Assembly (NCBI RefSeq): GCF_002443255.2
Contig: NW_019211456.1
Coordinates: 18,399,557-18,463,556, forward strand
Length of the DNA: 64,000 bases
Direction of reading: 5' to 3'
From: Varroa destructor
Lineage: Eukaryota > Arthropoda > Arachnida > Mesostigmata > Varroidae
Shown in pieces: positions 35,604 to 50,194 of this stretch (the stretch's first letter is position 1; every line of letters starts with the position of its first letter). The notes beneath the pieces are model-generated. The model saw nothing but the letters and a program-made list of their open reading frames with translations, was not told the origin of the DNA and made no database searches. The position numbers were made by a program, and so were the translations under genes.

Positions 35604-38600
35604 GCAAACCTATCGTGGCAGCAGTATAGGTTTTTTTTTTGACTGCAAACCAGCTATACGCATCCGCGTGAGTTGAGGGCCAACGTAATGAACTGTACAC
35701 AATTGCTATATACAATTACCGTCTATTGGCCCCATACGCTTTCAGGATGAGTCAGGCTGGCCACGGTTGTAGGAAAGTATGATCTGGGTATCTTCTAGGT
35801 AGACTGTTATTCGTTTAAACCACATAGCTTAAACAGAAAATAAGCATAGATGATCAAAAATCATATGTATTCTTAATTCAATACGCTACGAGCGTTGTCT
35901 AAGTATGAAATCATTTGTAGCTACTAGCACTACTAATGGTGCACACTTTCAAGCATTGTCAAAAATCGAAAGCCATAATTCATGCCTAGTCCCGCGATAG
36001 GGAACTGGTTGAGGCACCCAATAGAAACAAACAGCACGAACTATTGCTTTTGCGTGATTTCCACCCGGCGCGGACTACAGTGTGTAAATGTCATATTGAA
36101 ACATTCTTATGTCGAATAGTCTGCTTAATTGAAGCTGAGAATATGACGGAGGAGCATGTGTCATGGATGAGGAGCTTTTGACTTCATCGATGGCTACTAT
36201 GAAGTAAGAATGCTGAATTCTGCCCAGCAGTACTGGCTCTAAATAAGAGGACGCCTCAAGGGTTTAGCGGTTGAGAGAATGTTTTTGCCAGTCTTGTCGG
36301 ACGATGCTCTGGACAAGTGGCGGGCATCGGGAACAAGCATGTTGTGATATATGATAAGAGCTGAACATACCAACTGACTGAAGAAATTTCGAAAAACAAG
36401 ACCACATATCCTACCCAGAAACGAAGAGGGTTCTGGTAAGTTGCACCATGGCTGGGATAATCCTAATTAGAATGATTTTTTTTGTGGGATTTCACAGCGC
36501 GGTCTATTGGCGGCTCATTTGTTACTACTATAAACGAGTGAGCAGGAGCGTTTCCACTGCAATGTATTATATAGGAGGAATGCTGTTACCGTATTGGGTA
36601 TTAAAGGCTTATGGGCTTTTCGAAAAGTATTAGAACGTTATAGGAGCTTTGTTTATCCTGATAGGTGTCAATGATTATAACTGCTTTCGTGAGCGGGTTG
36701 CTCCAAAAGAGTTACAGCACGACATAACAGATACGCGCATTTCCTTTCCACTAAGTACAGAAAGAATAAAAAAAATAACTCCCAATGAATGAGCTTTGCA
36801 TCAGCGACACTATACTCCGTTAGGCTGGATATTTTATATAATAGCATTAAGTTTCAATCTTCTATTCAGTTCTTTCATGTCCAATAAGTACAGGATCATC
36901 GGGAACGTCAAAGCAATTGAACACGCTCGAAGGGTTTACCGGGCTTCGCCACTGTTATCTCGCCCAGAGAAGAAATTAAAGTAAGTATAGAAATGTAGCT
37001 AATTGAGTGAGGTGCCGACGCGTACAGGAACCAAGTGATCCTTTTATCATAATTTGAAATGTCTGTTCGACCCCTGCATAACTCTCGCTGTTGTCTGGCT
37101 TATAACGACGTTTGTAACGACAGATTCTGATCCAACGGTGATGATATATTTTACACTTAATTACGTTTATATGTTCTTAACATTAAAGATTATATCAGTT
37201 CATTTGCTACACTTTAGCATGTCCTAAACGAGGCTCACCGTTTGGCCTTAATATGTGCAAGAATATAACTGCAGGAACAGAAAACAAACGAGAGAAGAAT
37301 ACCCCTCGTCGGTTAAAAAACATCTGAATGATGCCAGTAGTCTCTTTGGTCATTGCTTTAATGGTTCACAGAACGTTGCCTACGCAGAATGTACGAATCT
37401 CGGCTGGATGACATGTATATTTAGTATATCTACCCAAAGAGGCTAAAGACATATCCAGATGACTATTAGGTAAAACTGTTCGTAAAGAATAAACGTTTTC
37501 TTGAAATGGGAATAGTAAAAAAAACTCAATAACTGAAATGGTGTGTCTTTATCTTTTGTGCTCTAAACGTGATGGCTACAAACAGATGCCTATTTACCGG
37601 ATAATCTGTACTGTCAGAATGTTTGATTTCCTGCCAAGGTCTTATATTTACAACTATATATTTATTTAGAAGAAATGTTCCTACGATGCGTCAAGAACAA
37701 AGGAGAAAGTGCTGTTAATGATCGAAAATTATTTTTGATAGAATACTTGCCCAAAGCTTTCAAATAAACAGCTAGTAATTAACAGAGTTTATAGACAACG
37801 ACAAAGTGACAGGCTTGCTCTACAACTCAGGCGCCCAAATACTATGCTATAATTACGGTACCGAGAGGACTTAGGAAAACTGAAGTAAGGGTCTACTTTT
37901 TGCAAACCAAAGGAAGCTGTTATTGCCAGCGTCTGCTCATGTCCTTCCCATATGGGAAAACGGCTTTTTGAAGTATGAGACGGCTCAAATTACTCAAAAC
38001 GATGCTTCGATGGCGCTACTTTGCAGGAGCTCCCAGGTCTCTGTAAACACTTCTTTACCTGAAACGGACTCTTCCCTATCGATAAAATACACGGAATGTA
38101 TTTCGTCGCGCTTTAAGATGTCAAAAAGTACCATTTTGTCAGAGACATCTGTTTCGCTTACTATCGTTCTCAATCTTTTTCCTCAAAAATATGATGGAAA
38201 ATATGGCGCGAAGTGTTTTGCGCGCAATTTGCAATGTGACAATTTTTTTGTCACTTCTTTTCCGAAAACTTAAACGTTCAGACAAGACTGCAGTCTTCTG
38301 ATTAAGCCAAAAGTTCGTATTGTATCCGATGTGCTTAATAAGAGAAGGAAAGCCTCTTAGCTAATAGGCTGTATTTTATGAAACATTTTTTTAAAAAAAA
38401 AATCATTTTTACTTTAAGATTCACTTATGCGTATGCGTAATGCTCAACACGGTGACCAAACAACATTTCAAATGTCTTTTAGAAGCATTGACGTTGTCTG
38501 ACAGAATAAGGCCGCCTGATCCACAATGTTAGATTATTATCCAATAGTCTTCCCCTTCGAGCACGCAGATATCGGATAAACGACCCATTTTTTCAAAGAG

Positions 38601-39504
38601 AATAAATCATTCCATGCCTATCGGATGTTTCGCCAACGAAGGTTCCTTTCAAAAAAATCAAAATATGAAATAAATTTTAGAATTTTGCCGTAGCTTGCCT
38701 TTCTTTGCTTCAGCGAATCTCGCCTGATGTAGTGCCCTAGCGGCGTACGGTTCTTTTTGTTTGGCCATAATCTCAAAGTAGCTTTGCAGAAACTTAGTTT
38801 AGCAATATTACTTTCGATAACGATCTAAAGTAATAAAAAAATTATGGGCATCGCAGTCCATCAGCTTACATCAGTACCTGACATATAAGTACTGTATAAA
38901 AGTAGAAAATTCACGATGGGCTGGCGATGTATTACACTAATATAACTGCAGAGAAACGCGTCCCTGAATTGGCATGAGTTAATCATAGTACGGAAACAAG
39001 GGTCGGTCCTTTCGAAATAACGACATTTTACCTATCACGAAATCACCAGAAGTGTGCCTTTGCTAAGAGCCGCCTATATAGTCAAAAAGTATCAATCACA
39101 ATCCTTCGAACTAAAACTATATTTTCAAACATGATTGTATAAAACGTCTTCCCTACTACATTGTCGCTGAGCTTTTCCCTATCATTGTGTTTATTTACTT
39201 TAATTTTTATTATATTTATGTGCATTAATTTTCGGCTAATATTAGTATCAAGACGTTTGAGGTAATAGTACTAGTTATTAAAGTACTGAAAAAACATAGA
39301 ATTTATCACTTATCAGGATTGTTAAAAAAAGCCAGTCTACGCATGCATTAAGGATATAATTTTATCTTTAATTTAAAATGTCGTTTCACTTACGGTTGGA
39401 TTTAAGTGCTAAAAATACCTAAATATTTTCCAACTAATTAATTCAGTTTACTAAGGGGAAAATAAGCAGCTGTGTAAATATTGGCAGTCATAAACCATGC
39501 ATAC

Positions 39505-39521
39505 ATATATATATATATATT
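39505..39521. repeat. (TA)n microsatellite
   Basis: A 17-base alternating T/A run in unassigned sequence. Confidence 0.9.
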
Positions 39522-41826
39522 GATGCGGCTCTTTGAATCCGCCGCTAATAAACGCCTTTTATCTATTTTAGTGAAAAGGATATCTATTGAAAATAGTGTA
39601 CTGCCTTCGTATTGATACTGCCAGGCCAGCGTAACGTTAATAAACTTGAAGTTGGAACGGTTTACTTAATAATAAGTCAATAGCAGGTAGATATAAGCAT
39701 TTCTAAGTTGGTAGTCTGTTTAAGAGCTTAATGCAAACAACACAACTTATTATAAGATTTAACTTATTACGAATTAGTAGAGCCCTCGCAGTATAAGCCA
39801 CGTGGTTTTACACGCATCTGCAATACCCAGTGCCGTCTCGTTATGAAGCTACAGAAACTTCTAAACTCAAAATTTCCGCAAATCAATGCCAGTTTTGTAC
39901 TATGTGTATGTTAAAAACATACTTAGTAAAGTCTAGTAAACTTAATGCAACCTAATCAATGAGCAAGATAAATTGTCTGCTTGTCATGCTTTTGTAAGCT
40001 CTCGGCGACAGTAAGCTCGTGCGACCTCGCTAGCTTACAATGGTCACTCAAAACAAGCTGATTAAGACCTAAAAGCGTACAAGTACTTCAAACCGTCCTC
40101 TAGCTACCTAGAGCCTAAGCGTTACTTCAAGTTGCATTTTAGATATATACATGTTTGCCAACGTGACTTAGTTAGTGTTATAAGTATAAAAACCTCTATG
40201 TAGCAATTATTGCTTGCATAGAACTTCATAAGTATTTGCCATTGTTGCTATGCTTGTTGCTGTTATTGGGCATACTTGCAAATCTTTGGTAGCAACATGA
40301 CAAATGTGAACGTATGATATATAGAGAATAATGTGTTTTTACTGATGTGGGAGCACTTATAAATTAGTACCAGCAGCGTAAGTGTACCAGCGGAGTGCTT
40401 CATGTCCATCTAATATCATGGCCGTGTCGTGGAGGTAAAAATAGTGTACGTTGATAAAAAGTGTATGTTAATTTAGAAAAAAACAAGTTTATTGTTGTGT
40501 TCATTATAGTTCTGATTTAGCGGATTCCGAGAGACTACACTGAAAACCGCAATATATTTTCTTCGACTCTGAAACTGTCACAGCACTCTGATGTCCTCAT
40601 GCTTTACGGTAACAGAGAGGCCAGACGTCGAACAAGCATTACTTCACGTCCCCTGGAGTGCGAGAACCACCTGAAATTAGTAGGTAATGGTGTCACGAAT
40701 AAACGCGGTGCCTCAGTGGGACAAAGCATTGCTTAAAAAACATTTTTGGCATTGTAAAAAAAAAACAATATATGAATGTCGCTGTTCTCTGTTAGAGCAA
40801 ATTTAGCATCGGTGTTGTTGCTACGTAAGAAAAAACAAAGCGGGACCAACAATACGTGAAAATTTTTTCTGTACCGTGACGTCGTAGTTGAGACATTAAA
40901 CAAGAAACTGTTGTACGTAACAGACATAATTTAGTTTTTAAACCGACGATAATAACCAAGCCTTGGCAAATACTTTTACTAGCATTTTTTTAACTCCTTT
41001 AAAACCTAAAAAGGATGCTGTTAATACAAAGAAAACCAAGCTTATTAATACCTCCTATATAATTTTCGAGGAAATTTCGCTTATCTGTTCCACGATCTTT
41101 TCCCATTAAAAAAACGCATGGAAGTCTTTGATATAGTGCTATAAGTCGGCACGACTGCCGCCTGATATTAGACGGCGGATTAGAAAGGTCAGAGAGCGAA
41201 AGTTCTCATTTTTGTCTATCTAAGTTAGAAATATAACTAAGAAATGCGTTTTCGTCGCAAATGAGCCATCAGGCAAACTTTTGCTAGTATTTGTATGTGC
41301 TGATTTTTTCGAATGGCTAACTATTCAGCCGTACACCGCCACCCACAAATACTCTCTAGGCAAGGCAAATCGGATTTGAACGTTGCCACTGTGCCATACT
41401 GAAGAGAAGTTGCGCAGCAGACTTTTAATATTAAACTTGCCACTTTTTTTTTGGAGACTGAGCTCTTCAGTTAGAAGATCATCTAGTCGATCAGTTCCGC
41501 GGGCCTTTAAAAACAATTAGTTCATTATCAAAACATTTATTATAATAAAAATACAGTTTGATCTCCACTACGTGGAAATTGTTGACTGTTGACTGCTCCT
41601 TATACTTTAGTTAGTGCTAGGGCTAACCTATGCAAATGAAACTATTTTCAATTAAATATTCGAACAAAGCTGCTTGTTCTAAGCCGCTCACTTTCCTTTA
41701 TTTTAAGGAAGTACGGTAATGTAGTAAGCTATGAAAGTTACTTCTATATACAGGGAGGTAACTAAATTCCGATGTGGAAAAAAAAACTAAGTGCAAAGTT
41801 AAACCAATAAACCAAAGACACTAAAG

Positions 41827-41857
41827 ACCACATATAGATACACCACATAGATACACC
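41827..41857. repeat. Two-copy tandem repeat, 15-17 bp unit
   Basis: ACCACATATAGATACACC is followed by overlapping ACCACATAGATACACC, which differs by a TA deletion. Confidence 0.85.
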
Positions 41858-43041
41858 AAAGATATTAAAGATTAACAAAATTTATCTAGCCATTACAACC
41901 TAAACTAAAATGAATAGACACAGTGTCGTATATAGCATGCATATTTTCAGTTGATATAAAGTTAGCTCGTTCCGATCTTGTCCTGAGCGTGTTTCTAACG
42001 CCCTTCTATTTTTTAATACATCTTTCGTATTCGGAAGCCAGTATTTAACAAATATGGAAATACACTGTTAAAGTACCGATGCAACATGCACATACGATAC
42101 TACTAGGATACGTTTCAAATGAAAATAAGGAAGAGCCAAATACATCGGAGGCCCGTTCAGAAGCTCTCTCTTTTCGTTACCTCCTTCGTTACGATTCTTT
42201 CCATTGTTACTTCCTTTGTACTAGATAAGAATATGCCGTCTACTATACACGGGTCCATCAACTAAGTGTTCTGTTCAAGACGTGGCCTTTAAAATGAATT
42301 TATACATCTATATGGACGCGCGCCTATTCGAAAATACGTACAGGTTAGGCAAAACACATCTACAAACTTTGCCAGCTTACGTGTGTAGATGCGTGTGGCA
42401 ATCGTGTTATATTCCAACATCTGGCTAGCTACTATTAAAGCTCCAATATCGGCAATTTCGACGGGTAGTTATATTAGTCGTTGAAATGATCACTTCAAGA
42501 GCAATTTCATTGTTTAGCTTTTTTCAGGAGAGTGTAAAAAATAGCTCTGTTTATTTACTCGAATGACTGAGGGTGATAGTATGTAAATACAAGTTATCGT
42601 TTCGGGGCATAGGCATCACATCCATCGGCAGGCTTTGCAGACATACGAGTATGCTACTCGGTAGCTCGGCTGAGCTCGTAAGGCCCTGCGGAGAATTTCA
42701 GCTGCACTGCAAACACGTGTTAGTTGAAGGACTGATAGTGTGCCGCGCTCGCAAAACTTGTCAAGGGCCTTTCTCTAATACACCCGACGCCCTATGAAAG
42801 AGACGTTGCCATAGCTAATCCATTAATGCTAGTTAAATTAAATCAATTAATTATCTGTCCTATTTATCGAAATTTGCTGACTCACAATTTCCAATACGTC
42901 AACAATAAAGCTTCCGCATTATTTGCTTACGCTTTGCAAAGCATAGGACTACCTAACGTAGAGCGCAATGCTAAAGATCACTTCCTGCGGTGTGACATTT
43001 TAGCTTCGATCACATTTTGCACACGCTCAGGTACATGCATG

Positions 43042-43082
43042 CACACACACTCACACACAAAAAAACACACACACACACACTC
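43042..43082. repeat. (CA)n microsatellite, interrupted
   Basis: CA dinucleotides run across the interval, interrupted by TC and by a run of A. Confidence 0.95.
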
Positions 43083-44357
43083 AGATGTGTACAGTTTCGA
43101 AATTATGCGTACATATTTGGCAGAATGAAAAAGTCACGCAGAAAACAATGCAAATATATAAACGACGTTTGTCACGAATAGGATTGTTTTCTGGGGAGGA
43201 CTATATATTCGACTCTAGGGCGAAAATGAAAAGAAGATGTATTTTTCGAAAATTCAACTTCATGTCCTTTTTGCAAACTTCGAAGAACGGTTCAAGCGTC
43301 GTTAAAAAACGTCCAAGAAGGTAAATTTTTTCGTATTTTCTATCAGCAGCCCGTTATTGCCATCGTGTTTTTTTTGTCAAGAAGCACGAGAGGAGTTCCA
43401 ACAGTCGCTGGAATCATTTTAGAGATGGTTCAGGCATAAATGTGACTTCTATTCATAACATATTATATACAGTGAAAAGGTTAACGACTAAGTAGTCAAC
43501 TCAATATAACACAGACGTATCCAACCTTGACTTTACTGTTTTAGACAACGAGCTTTTTTTGAATTTGGCCGGTTTGACTTCGGTCTGTTCCGATGCGATG
43601 AAACTGTGAATGACGGCATCAAAACCGCATTTTCTACTATCGCCCGGTGGTTCAGCTCCAACACATCTTCAGGCATATGCTTCAACTAATATTTCTATTG
43701 CTTATCGTGCGCGCGCATCTCCAGCGCTAGTATACTTTATTTGGCTTCCTGTTGCGAACATTTTTTTTTCATTTAATACACAACATTCTAAATGTCAGTT
43801 GACGTTTACTGGAAACAAGCTGTCAGTGTTCGTATCTGTAGGATATCAGAACCAAATGTCAGACCGTGTTGGATCTGGCGAAGATTCCAGAACTGCGATG
43901 ACGATTAATGCGGTGTAATGGGAACGCCGATAATAACTACCATCTTGAAGATTTGCTTTTGAACATCAGTTGTTACAAGCTGATATAAAAATCATTGAAC
44001 CTCTCCGAGCTCAACGTAAACAGATGAAGTTCTAAAAAATAACAAGAATTATTCATCTAAAACTTGACAGTAGTAAATTTCGCATGGAGGAGGCATACAA
44101 TAGTAGCTAAGTGCTTCGTAAATAACATTTTACACCATTCACTATTCATTCAATTATAAGCAATTGATAAGTTATACTATTTAACTATTATGTATCTGAT
44201 AATATCTTCACCATTGGGTGTCAACAATATCTAGATATGTGTAATTTTGTATGCCGTTTTACGTAATAGAGACGATTTTAATCTAAATGTCGTTACAAAA
44301 TTCCTTAATTTGATCATTATTGTCAGATGTGAATCTAATCGATACGAAAGAAAAGGA

Positions 44358-44374
44358 ATATATATATATATATA
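44358..44374. repeat. (TA)n microsatellite
   Basis: A 17-base alternating T/A run in unassigned sequence. Confidence 0.9.
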
Positions 44375-46521
44375 ACGTATGTCATTATATACATCGATAG
44401 ACAAGAGTCACTTGGAAGTAAAGCATAAAATAATCAGCTTTTGACAGTCTAATTAAAGAACCGCACCATGGGCCGGCCAGTTTTCTTCCTCCTTCAGCCA
44501 TCTTGCTGGTGTATACACGGTTGGACCGATCTTCATTTATAGCCTTGTCCTCTGTAATCACGTGGTCTCGTAGAACAGGTTATCAGAGTTAATGAAGTAA
44601 GAAAAAGTGGCATGACTCCAGTTTGGCATTTTCAAAATGATTCAAGCAACGACCTTTTCCATTAAGGAGCGTAATCCTTACTCCTTGAACTGTCATTCAA
44701 TCATAATATAAGAATGACATGTCCAAGTTTTGTCAGATTACGGAGTTATTTGTCTTCTAGGACCTCTTCTGGAACAGCAGGCTAGACAATCACAATGAAA
44801 GTAGTATTTTATCCGGGCCTCAAAGTTTTCAATGCATTCTCATCATGCAATAGTCATTAACCACAGCGAAAGTGCATAGTGCTTCTCTATTAGACAGGAA
44901 CGGCTTCTGGAAGGCCACGCTTACGCTGAAGCTTCGACATTTTAGCGATATAGTTTCCTGCTTTCAAGGTCCACAACGAAGTGACGCTCGAGTTTCCGGG
45001 CCATTAACTTCATTTTACTGTGGTCGAAAAGCCTCTATGAGCAACCAAAGCAGACTTCAATTAATTTCTCTTCAGCGTGCAAAAGAAATTACGGCTAAAC
45101 CGATATAAACAACGAGTTTATGACATTTATACTACGTTATTGTTAAAAGTCTAGTTCACAAAATGCATGATCATTTCATGTTTTTTTGCTCTAAAGTACG
45201 TTTAGCCAATAACCTTACTAGTTGCGTGCACAAACGTGCAGAGACAGCCGAAATTGATCGAAACACAAATTCGAAAAAATCATTGTTGTGTGGCTCACAA
45301 AGCCTACAGGAAACCTGCATAGACAGAGAGAAGGGCAATGATTTGGACTTCGTTCTAGTTGACTGGAGAGCAACAATTACCGTAGAAGAACAGATATAAT
45401 TGTATCAATGGAGTATGTACGCAAGCCACGAAACACTGTCGGCTTGATATGTCAATTAAAGGTCAAAGAGGTTCTGTAGACGTTAGCTCATTGAGTACTG
45501 CAATACAAATCCAATTTTTTTCTCTGTAATAGGGAAAAAGATGCACCTCTTTAATCGAGGCGCTACAAAGGCGCGAACGCTTGTAAATGTGAGAGCATCC
45601 TCGAGTATATTTGCCCACATCGAGCGGTAGGCAATCCTGAAGGTAACCTAACGACAAAGAAGTGACGCTTCTGCAATATCAGAATTTGCGAAGAGAACTT
45701 TTTTTTTCCTAGAAACAATTACCTTAAAAGCGATACGTAGAAAATAACGTTAACATGGATGCAAATGCTACTACTAAACATGTTTGGATTTGCATCGACA
45801 CCAGGTTGAGTAGGTAGATTACCATTATGTTGTTCACTAACTAGAGTGTTACGCATTTTGCCAGAACGATTTGTACTTTTCCGTCCAGGGTTTCCTATGA
45901 TCTAAAAAACAATAGTATAAGACGTTCGTTATAAACCCTTAACTAAAACTATACATACAACGCTTGATCAGACTCCTGAATTAGAACTGTAATAAAACCT
46001 ATTCAGGCAGATATATTACCTCAATTTGCCTATTGTTGAGTAGACCCATTCAGCTTGATGTTGCATAGAGTTTTTTTTATTTTATTTTTTTTTATAGACG
46101 TCCGCACCGTATAGCATCTTTATTCGTTTCCATATAAAGGGCCCAACTGAGCTGATTTCAATGCCTTTGCCAAAATAAGTACTATTCAACAGGATGGAGG
46201 TGTAACACACTAAAAGCTTTAAACGCCGGCCAGATAAGTTATCTTCTATCTATGTACGTGCATCACCTATAAAAGCGGTAAAAGGCCTCTTCTAGCAGAA
46301 TTAAGGGGCATACCGCTTTACAAGGCCGCTTCATCAGCATGGGATAATTTTGTTCTAAATCGGCTTGCAGAATTTTAAATGTCTACCTAGGAGAATACCA
46401 GATTGGTAGCTGAGTGTCCTATTCATATACTGGTTATCGTATAAGATTAGGCACAACCAAATTCAAACAAGAAAAGGCTTGAATATTGAAAGGTGTGGAC
46501 TGTGCCTTCGAAACTTAAAAT

Positions 46522-47250
46522 ATGCCACACGTCTTACAAAAACGTGCAGAGATTGAAGTAGATCTAAAAATATCTGCAGACGGTTTCACATAGATGGCAA
46601 CAATGGCAGACGTTGTAGTCGCCGAAAACTATAGGCAGTCTGGCTTTCGCTACGTTAGCCTAGGCGAACGCTTGCACCCTTATTTCCGAACGTTTCCAAG
46701 AGACTCAAAATTCCTAGCAAACAAAGTTGATGAAATTGAAGTTGCTTTAGAATAGTTCGGCGTAAAACCACCCCTTTCCACGTTGGAGCCAGCCAACCGT
46801 AAACAATATTTAACGGCCATATCAAACGTAAGACTAAATCTATTTAAATAATTAGCAGATTAGTTCAACGAGCAAAAATTGACTTTCTCCTTCGTGGACT
46901 AACCTTGCGACGTAGACGAAATGTACTATATAATATCTACTATTAAGCGTGCTTTATGATACATAACTGTGACGTGCTCATCTAATCATTGATAAGTATC
47001 ACCATTTGTTTTATTCTACCTTCCTCCTTTTGAAATGGGTGTGCCAAATGTTTTGAATTTACAAAGGTCGGTACGAGGGTACATTCTGGAATTACTTAAA
47101 CTAGGTGAGATCGCGACGTGTCCAGCAATCGAAAATGCTTACTGAGAATTTTCGGATTTCCTTCTGTCTGACAAATCGGATTCCGACAGTCTTCAACGTG
47201 TGCCTACCTACATTTTAATTGCAGACAAACAAAAAAACCGAAAATCCTAA
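46522..47250 (+). pseudogene. Coding-like frame interrupted by stops, unknown
   Basis: One frame over about 243 codons carries roughly ten stops, somewhat fewer than the 15 or so expected at this composition. Between stops it reads protein-like stretches with balanced hydrophobic and charged residues: RYVSLGERLHPYFRTFPRDS, then KFLANKVDEIEVALE, then KPPLSTLEPANRKQYLTAIS, and near 47038 GVPNVLNLQRSVRGYILELL. No family is recognised. It could be a fossil gene or transposon protein, or chance. The depletion of stops is not significant alone. Confidence 0.25.
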
Positions 47251-50194
47251 CTTCCATCCATTCACCCTTTACCGACTCTTTCCTCCAAGAAAGAAATACG
47301 TTTTCATTTTATAGAGAGCTAATCTTACCAGGTTATTTTTTATTATAGGACAAATTTCTAGCATGTTCTTCTTTTATGACCAATTAATTAAGTCTAAAGG
47401 CTCCGTCTTTGGCAAAAATGATTAACAGTCCGACCTTTTTTTTGGGTATGAATACTGGTGGTGAAAGCCATCTCGAAGAATGGAATCGTAGCGGAAATGA
47501 GATTTGAGAAGGTCTACATGTCTGACAAGATCACGCTTTTAATACGGACAGAACGTATATTTGCCGGAAGGCTGTACAAGACCTCCTAAAGTGGTACGAC
47601 AGACATAAGAATTAATGTACGCGTCTCAATGTGCACTCGTCTCCGAAAGATTGCATTCTGTGTATAGTGTAAATCGTAAAAGTACACTGCTTATTTTTAC
47701 TTTCGCAATATAATAGAATAGGAGTACAAACATTTTTCTATTGCCATCATAGAAACAAGCATGACCCTCAGAGACGTTCACACGTGTACGACATACGGTA
47801 TATCGGCTCCTAGTAGCTGGCGCTTAAGGTTGCTTTCGTTAGTGTTCAATTTTATCTTAAAAAAACCCAGACCGTATACCAAAAGTTGTTTAATTTCAAT
47901 TATCCCCGAGAAGTTAGAATATTTGTTAAGTTGTCTGTAGAAGCCTGTTCATATCGGCTTAAGTAGTCAACTTAAATAACTTTTTTCATATGTAGAACAA
48001 TAACACTCAATTAAACATTATGTCGTTTGAGTGATCAGATCAAGCCAAAAATGCCACGAATTTAAGCAGACGTCAGCATTCGAAGTGCGATTTACAGAGG
48101 CACTGTATCAGTATTTAATTGCTTTACTATTGCGTCATGTATACTTGTTTCGTGCAAACAATTATTCTTAATTACAACCCATAAGAAGGCTTTTAATTCA
48201 TGTACACTTAGATCTATCTCGTACGCCGCGATCAAAAACGTAGAGGACTTAAAACAAGCAAGCACTCGATCGTCATCAAAAAGATGGAACCAATCAATGC
48301 AGCCTAAGATTCAAGAGAATCCCTGCATGACCAAGGAGTTCCAAGACATGTTTACTTACCCGATGCCGCGGATTTACAGCAGGAAAAAGCTTCCAATTTA
48401 CAAAAAAATGCAAAGCCAAAAAGTCAAGCTCGTCTAGACCGTTCTACTGTAGGCGGAAAACTATCTAAAAACGCATGGTAACGACTCGGCAAAGCTCAAT
48501 GTAAATAAACAATAGTTCTTAGTAATTCATTTATTATGTATGGGGTCAGAGCGCTATGTCAATTTAGTTTGAATTATATTTCCTGCTTCTTTTTATTAGG
48601 GTACTGGTTCAAATAAAAGTTCCAGGGCCACCGAAGAGTACGTTCAAATCTTTAACCGTAGAACGTGCCCTAAATTAACTTCAGAGAGAATTTAACATCA
48701 TAATAATATCTTCTTACGGTCCTAGCGACGAGCCTAGATCCAAATCGATTAACGCTCAATGGTGCCGGACATCGTATCTCTTCAATCTCACTAAACACTC
48801 AATGGATGTTGCTAAGAGAAAGCGTTTCTGCCTGCGACATTCCGACCGGCAGACGATTTGGTTAAAAATAGTTTTACAGATGTCACTTGCGATACTAGCT
48901 AGGTTCACTTTTTCATTCGAAGGTTTCTTTGATGAATGGGACACCTTTCCAGATAGAATTATTTCGCAAAGCGTATTACCACTCCCTTATCTCAAACAGA
49001 TTTATTGGCGTACTTCAATGCGCTGACATACCTCAGTGGACCTTGTTTCGATGGGCTAAATTATTATTTTTATACAGCAAACCTTTGCGTTCTACTCCGC
49101 GAAACCGTGTGGATTTTTCATGTTGCTGATCTTTCGCTCCGGATCTTGAATAAGTTGAAAATTAGTATCTCGACAATAGAAGAGAAATATTTGGCATGCA
49201 CCAACTGAAATATTGTACTAGGTACTCAGACTGATTTTCGCCAGATAAAGATATCTGATTAAGCACAAAGTGTCCCTAAAGTAATAATATAACAACAGAT
49301 TGATCACTGTTATTATGCACGGCCCATTCATAATAGACAGACAAAATGCGGTCTTACTCTCCCAAATAGACAACAAATAACAACACAGGCCTGATTTAGA
49401 CTTCCACTGAAGAATTGGCGTACTTGTCAGTTCTTACTACCGTCAGCGTATGTCGCCATTATTTCGAACAGCGAGAAACCCTTTTCGGGTGGCAAAGTCA
49501 ACTTCATTAACCAACGGTCAATAAAAGAAAATGAGATCCACAATGCTCAGGACAACCGTTATTTACTTTTGTTCTCCTTCCTTCAATCGTCCTTTGCACC
49601 CCATCCAGATGCCGCGCGCTTTATCGAATCGCTCGGTATGACAAATCTGCACCTATAGGTCTGGCAAGAGCAACTATAGTTTCCGAATACCGGTCGATGC
49701 CCTGTAACAAGGCAAAAGTACTCGCATAGGTACATAAGTTCCTATAAATATAGTTCAAAAAGAAGGCCTTTTTTTATAACTCGTTGCTAGAACATTTGCG
49801 GGGCCAGAATATTATTTATCTAAACGGACGGCATTATCGCAAGCCGAGATTAAAGAAATTAGAAAAATAGGCCCGTAACTAAAGCACGTATTGCAGTTCA
49901 GCTGTACGTTATGTGAAAATACGAATCAGAATTTTGAGAGATATAAGATCTCTATAAGAACGTCTACAACAAGGCATCGTATCTATTGGAAGTCTACAAC
50001 ATTATTGTGATGGGTTTAAAGTAAACTCGTCCAACATTTTACATATTCTAATAAAACAAACTCACCACGAAGTAGCGTTCGGGAGTGTTGTCGGGAGTGT
50101 TCGGTATTGGCCAAGTGTAACGTAAATGAAGTTCAACGGAGGAAACCACTAGTTGTTTGATGATATTATTACTGTTTTATGTCTTTCACAACAC
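47251..50194. other. Unassigned sequence
   Basis: Three overlapping frames at 48802-49208 are hydrophobic and coding-like (for example NYYFYTANLCVLLRETVWIF) and may be one decayed membrane-protein exon with frameshifts. No family is claimed. The rest shows nothing. Confidence 0.4.

Larger units (their letters stand above)
35604..46521. other. Unassigned AT-rich sequence
   Basis: Holds microsatellites at 39505, 43042 and 44358 and the tandem repeat at 41827. No open frame exceeds chance. A short gag-like reading near 36255-36330 is noted under rejected items. Confidence 0.5.

Noticed and set aside
36255..36335. R-L-K-G-L-A...L-D-K-W reading resembling a gypsy gag
   Set aside because: Open for only about 30 codons, with no zinc knuckle or neighbouring pol sequence.
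37923..38273. 116-codon + strand frame, Ser-rich
   Set aside because: Within chance length, no homology recognised, no splice signals of note.
43042..43082. CRISPR-like periodicity around the CA repeat
   Set aside because: It is a simple microsatellite with no repeat-spacer structure. The DNA is eukaryotic in character.
46522..47250. Alternative genetic code to explain the in-frame stops
   Set aside because: The GPCR exons use the standard code, and both TAG/TAA and TGA interrupt the frame, so decay is simpler.
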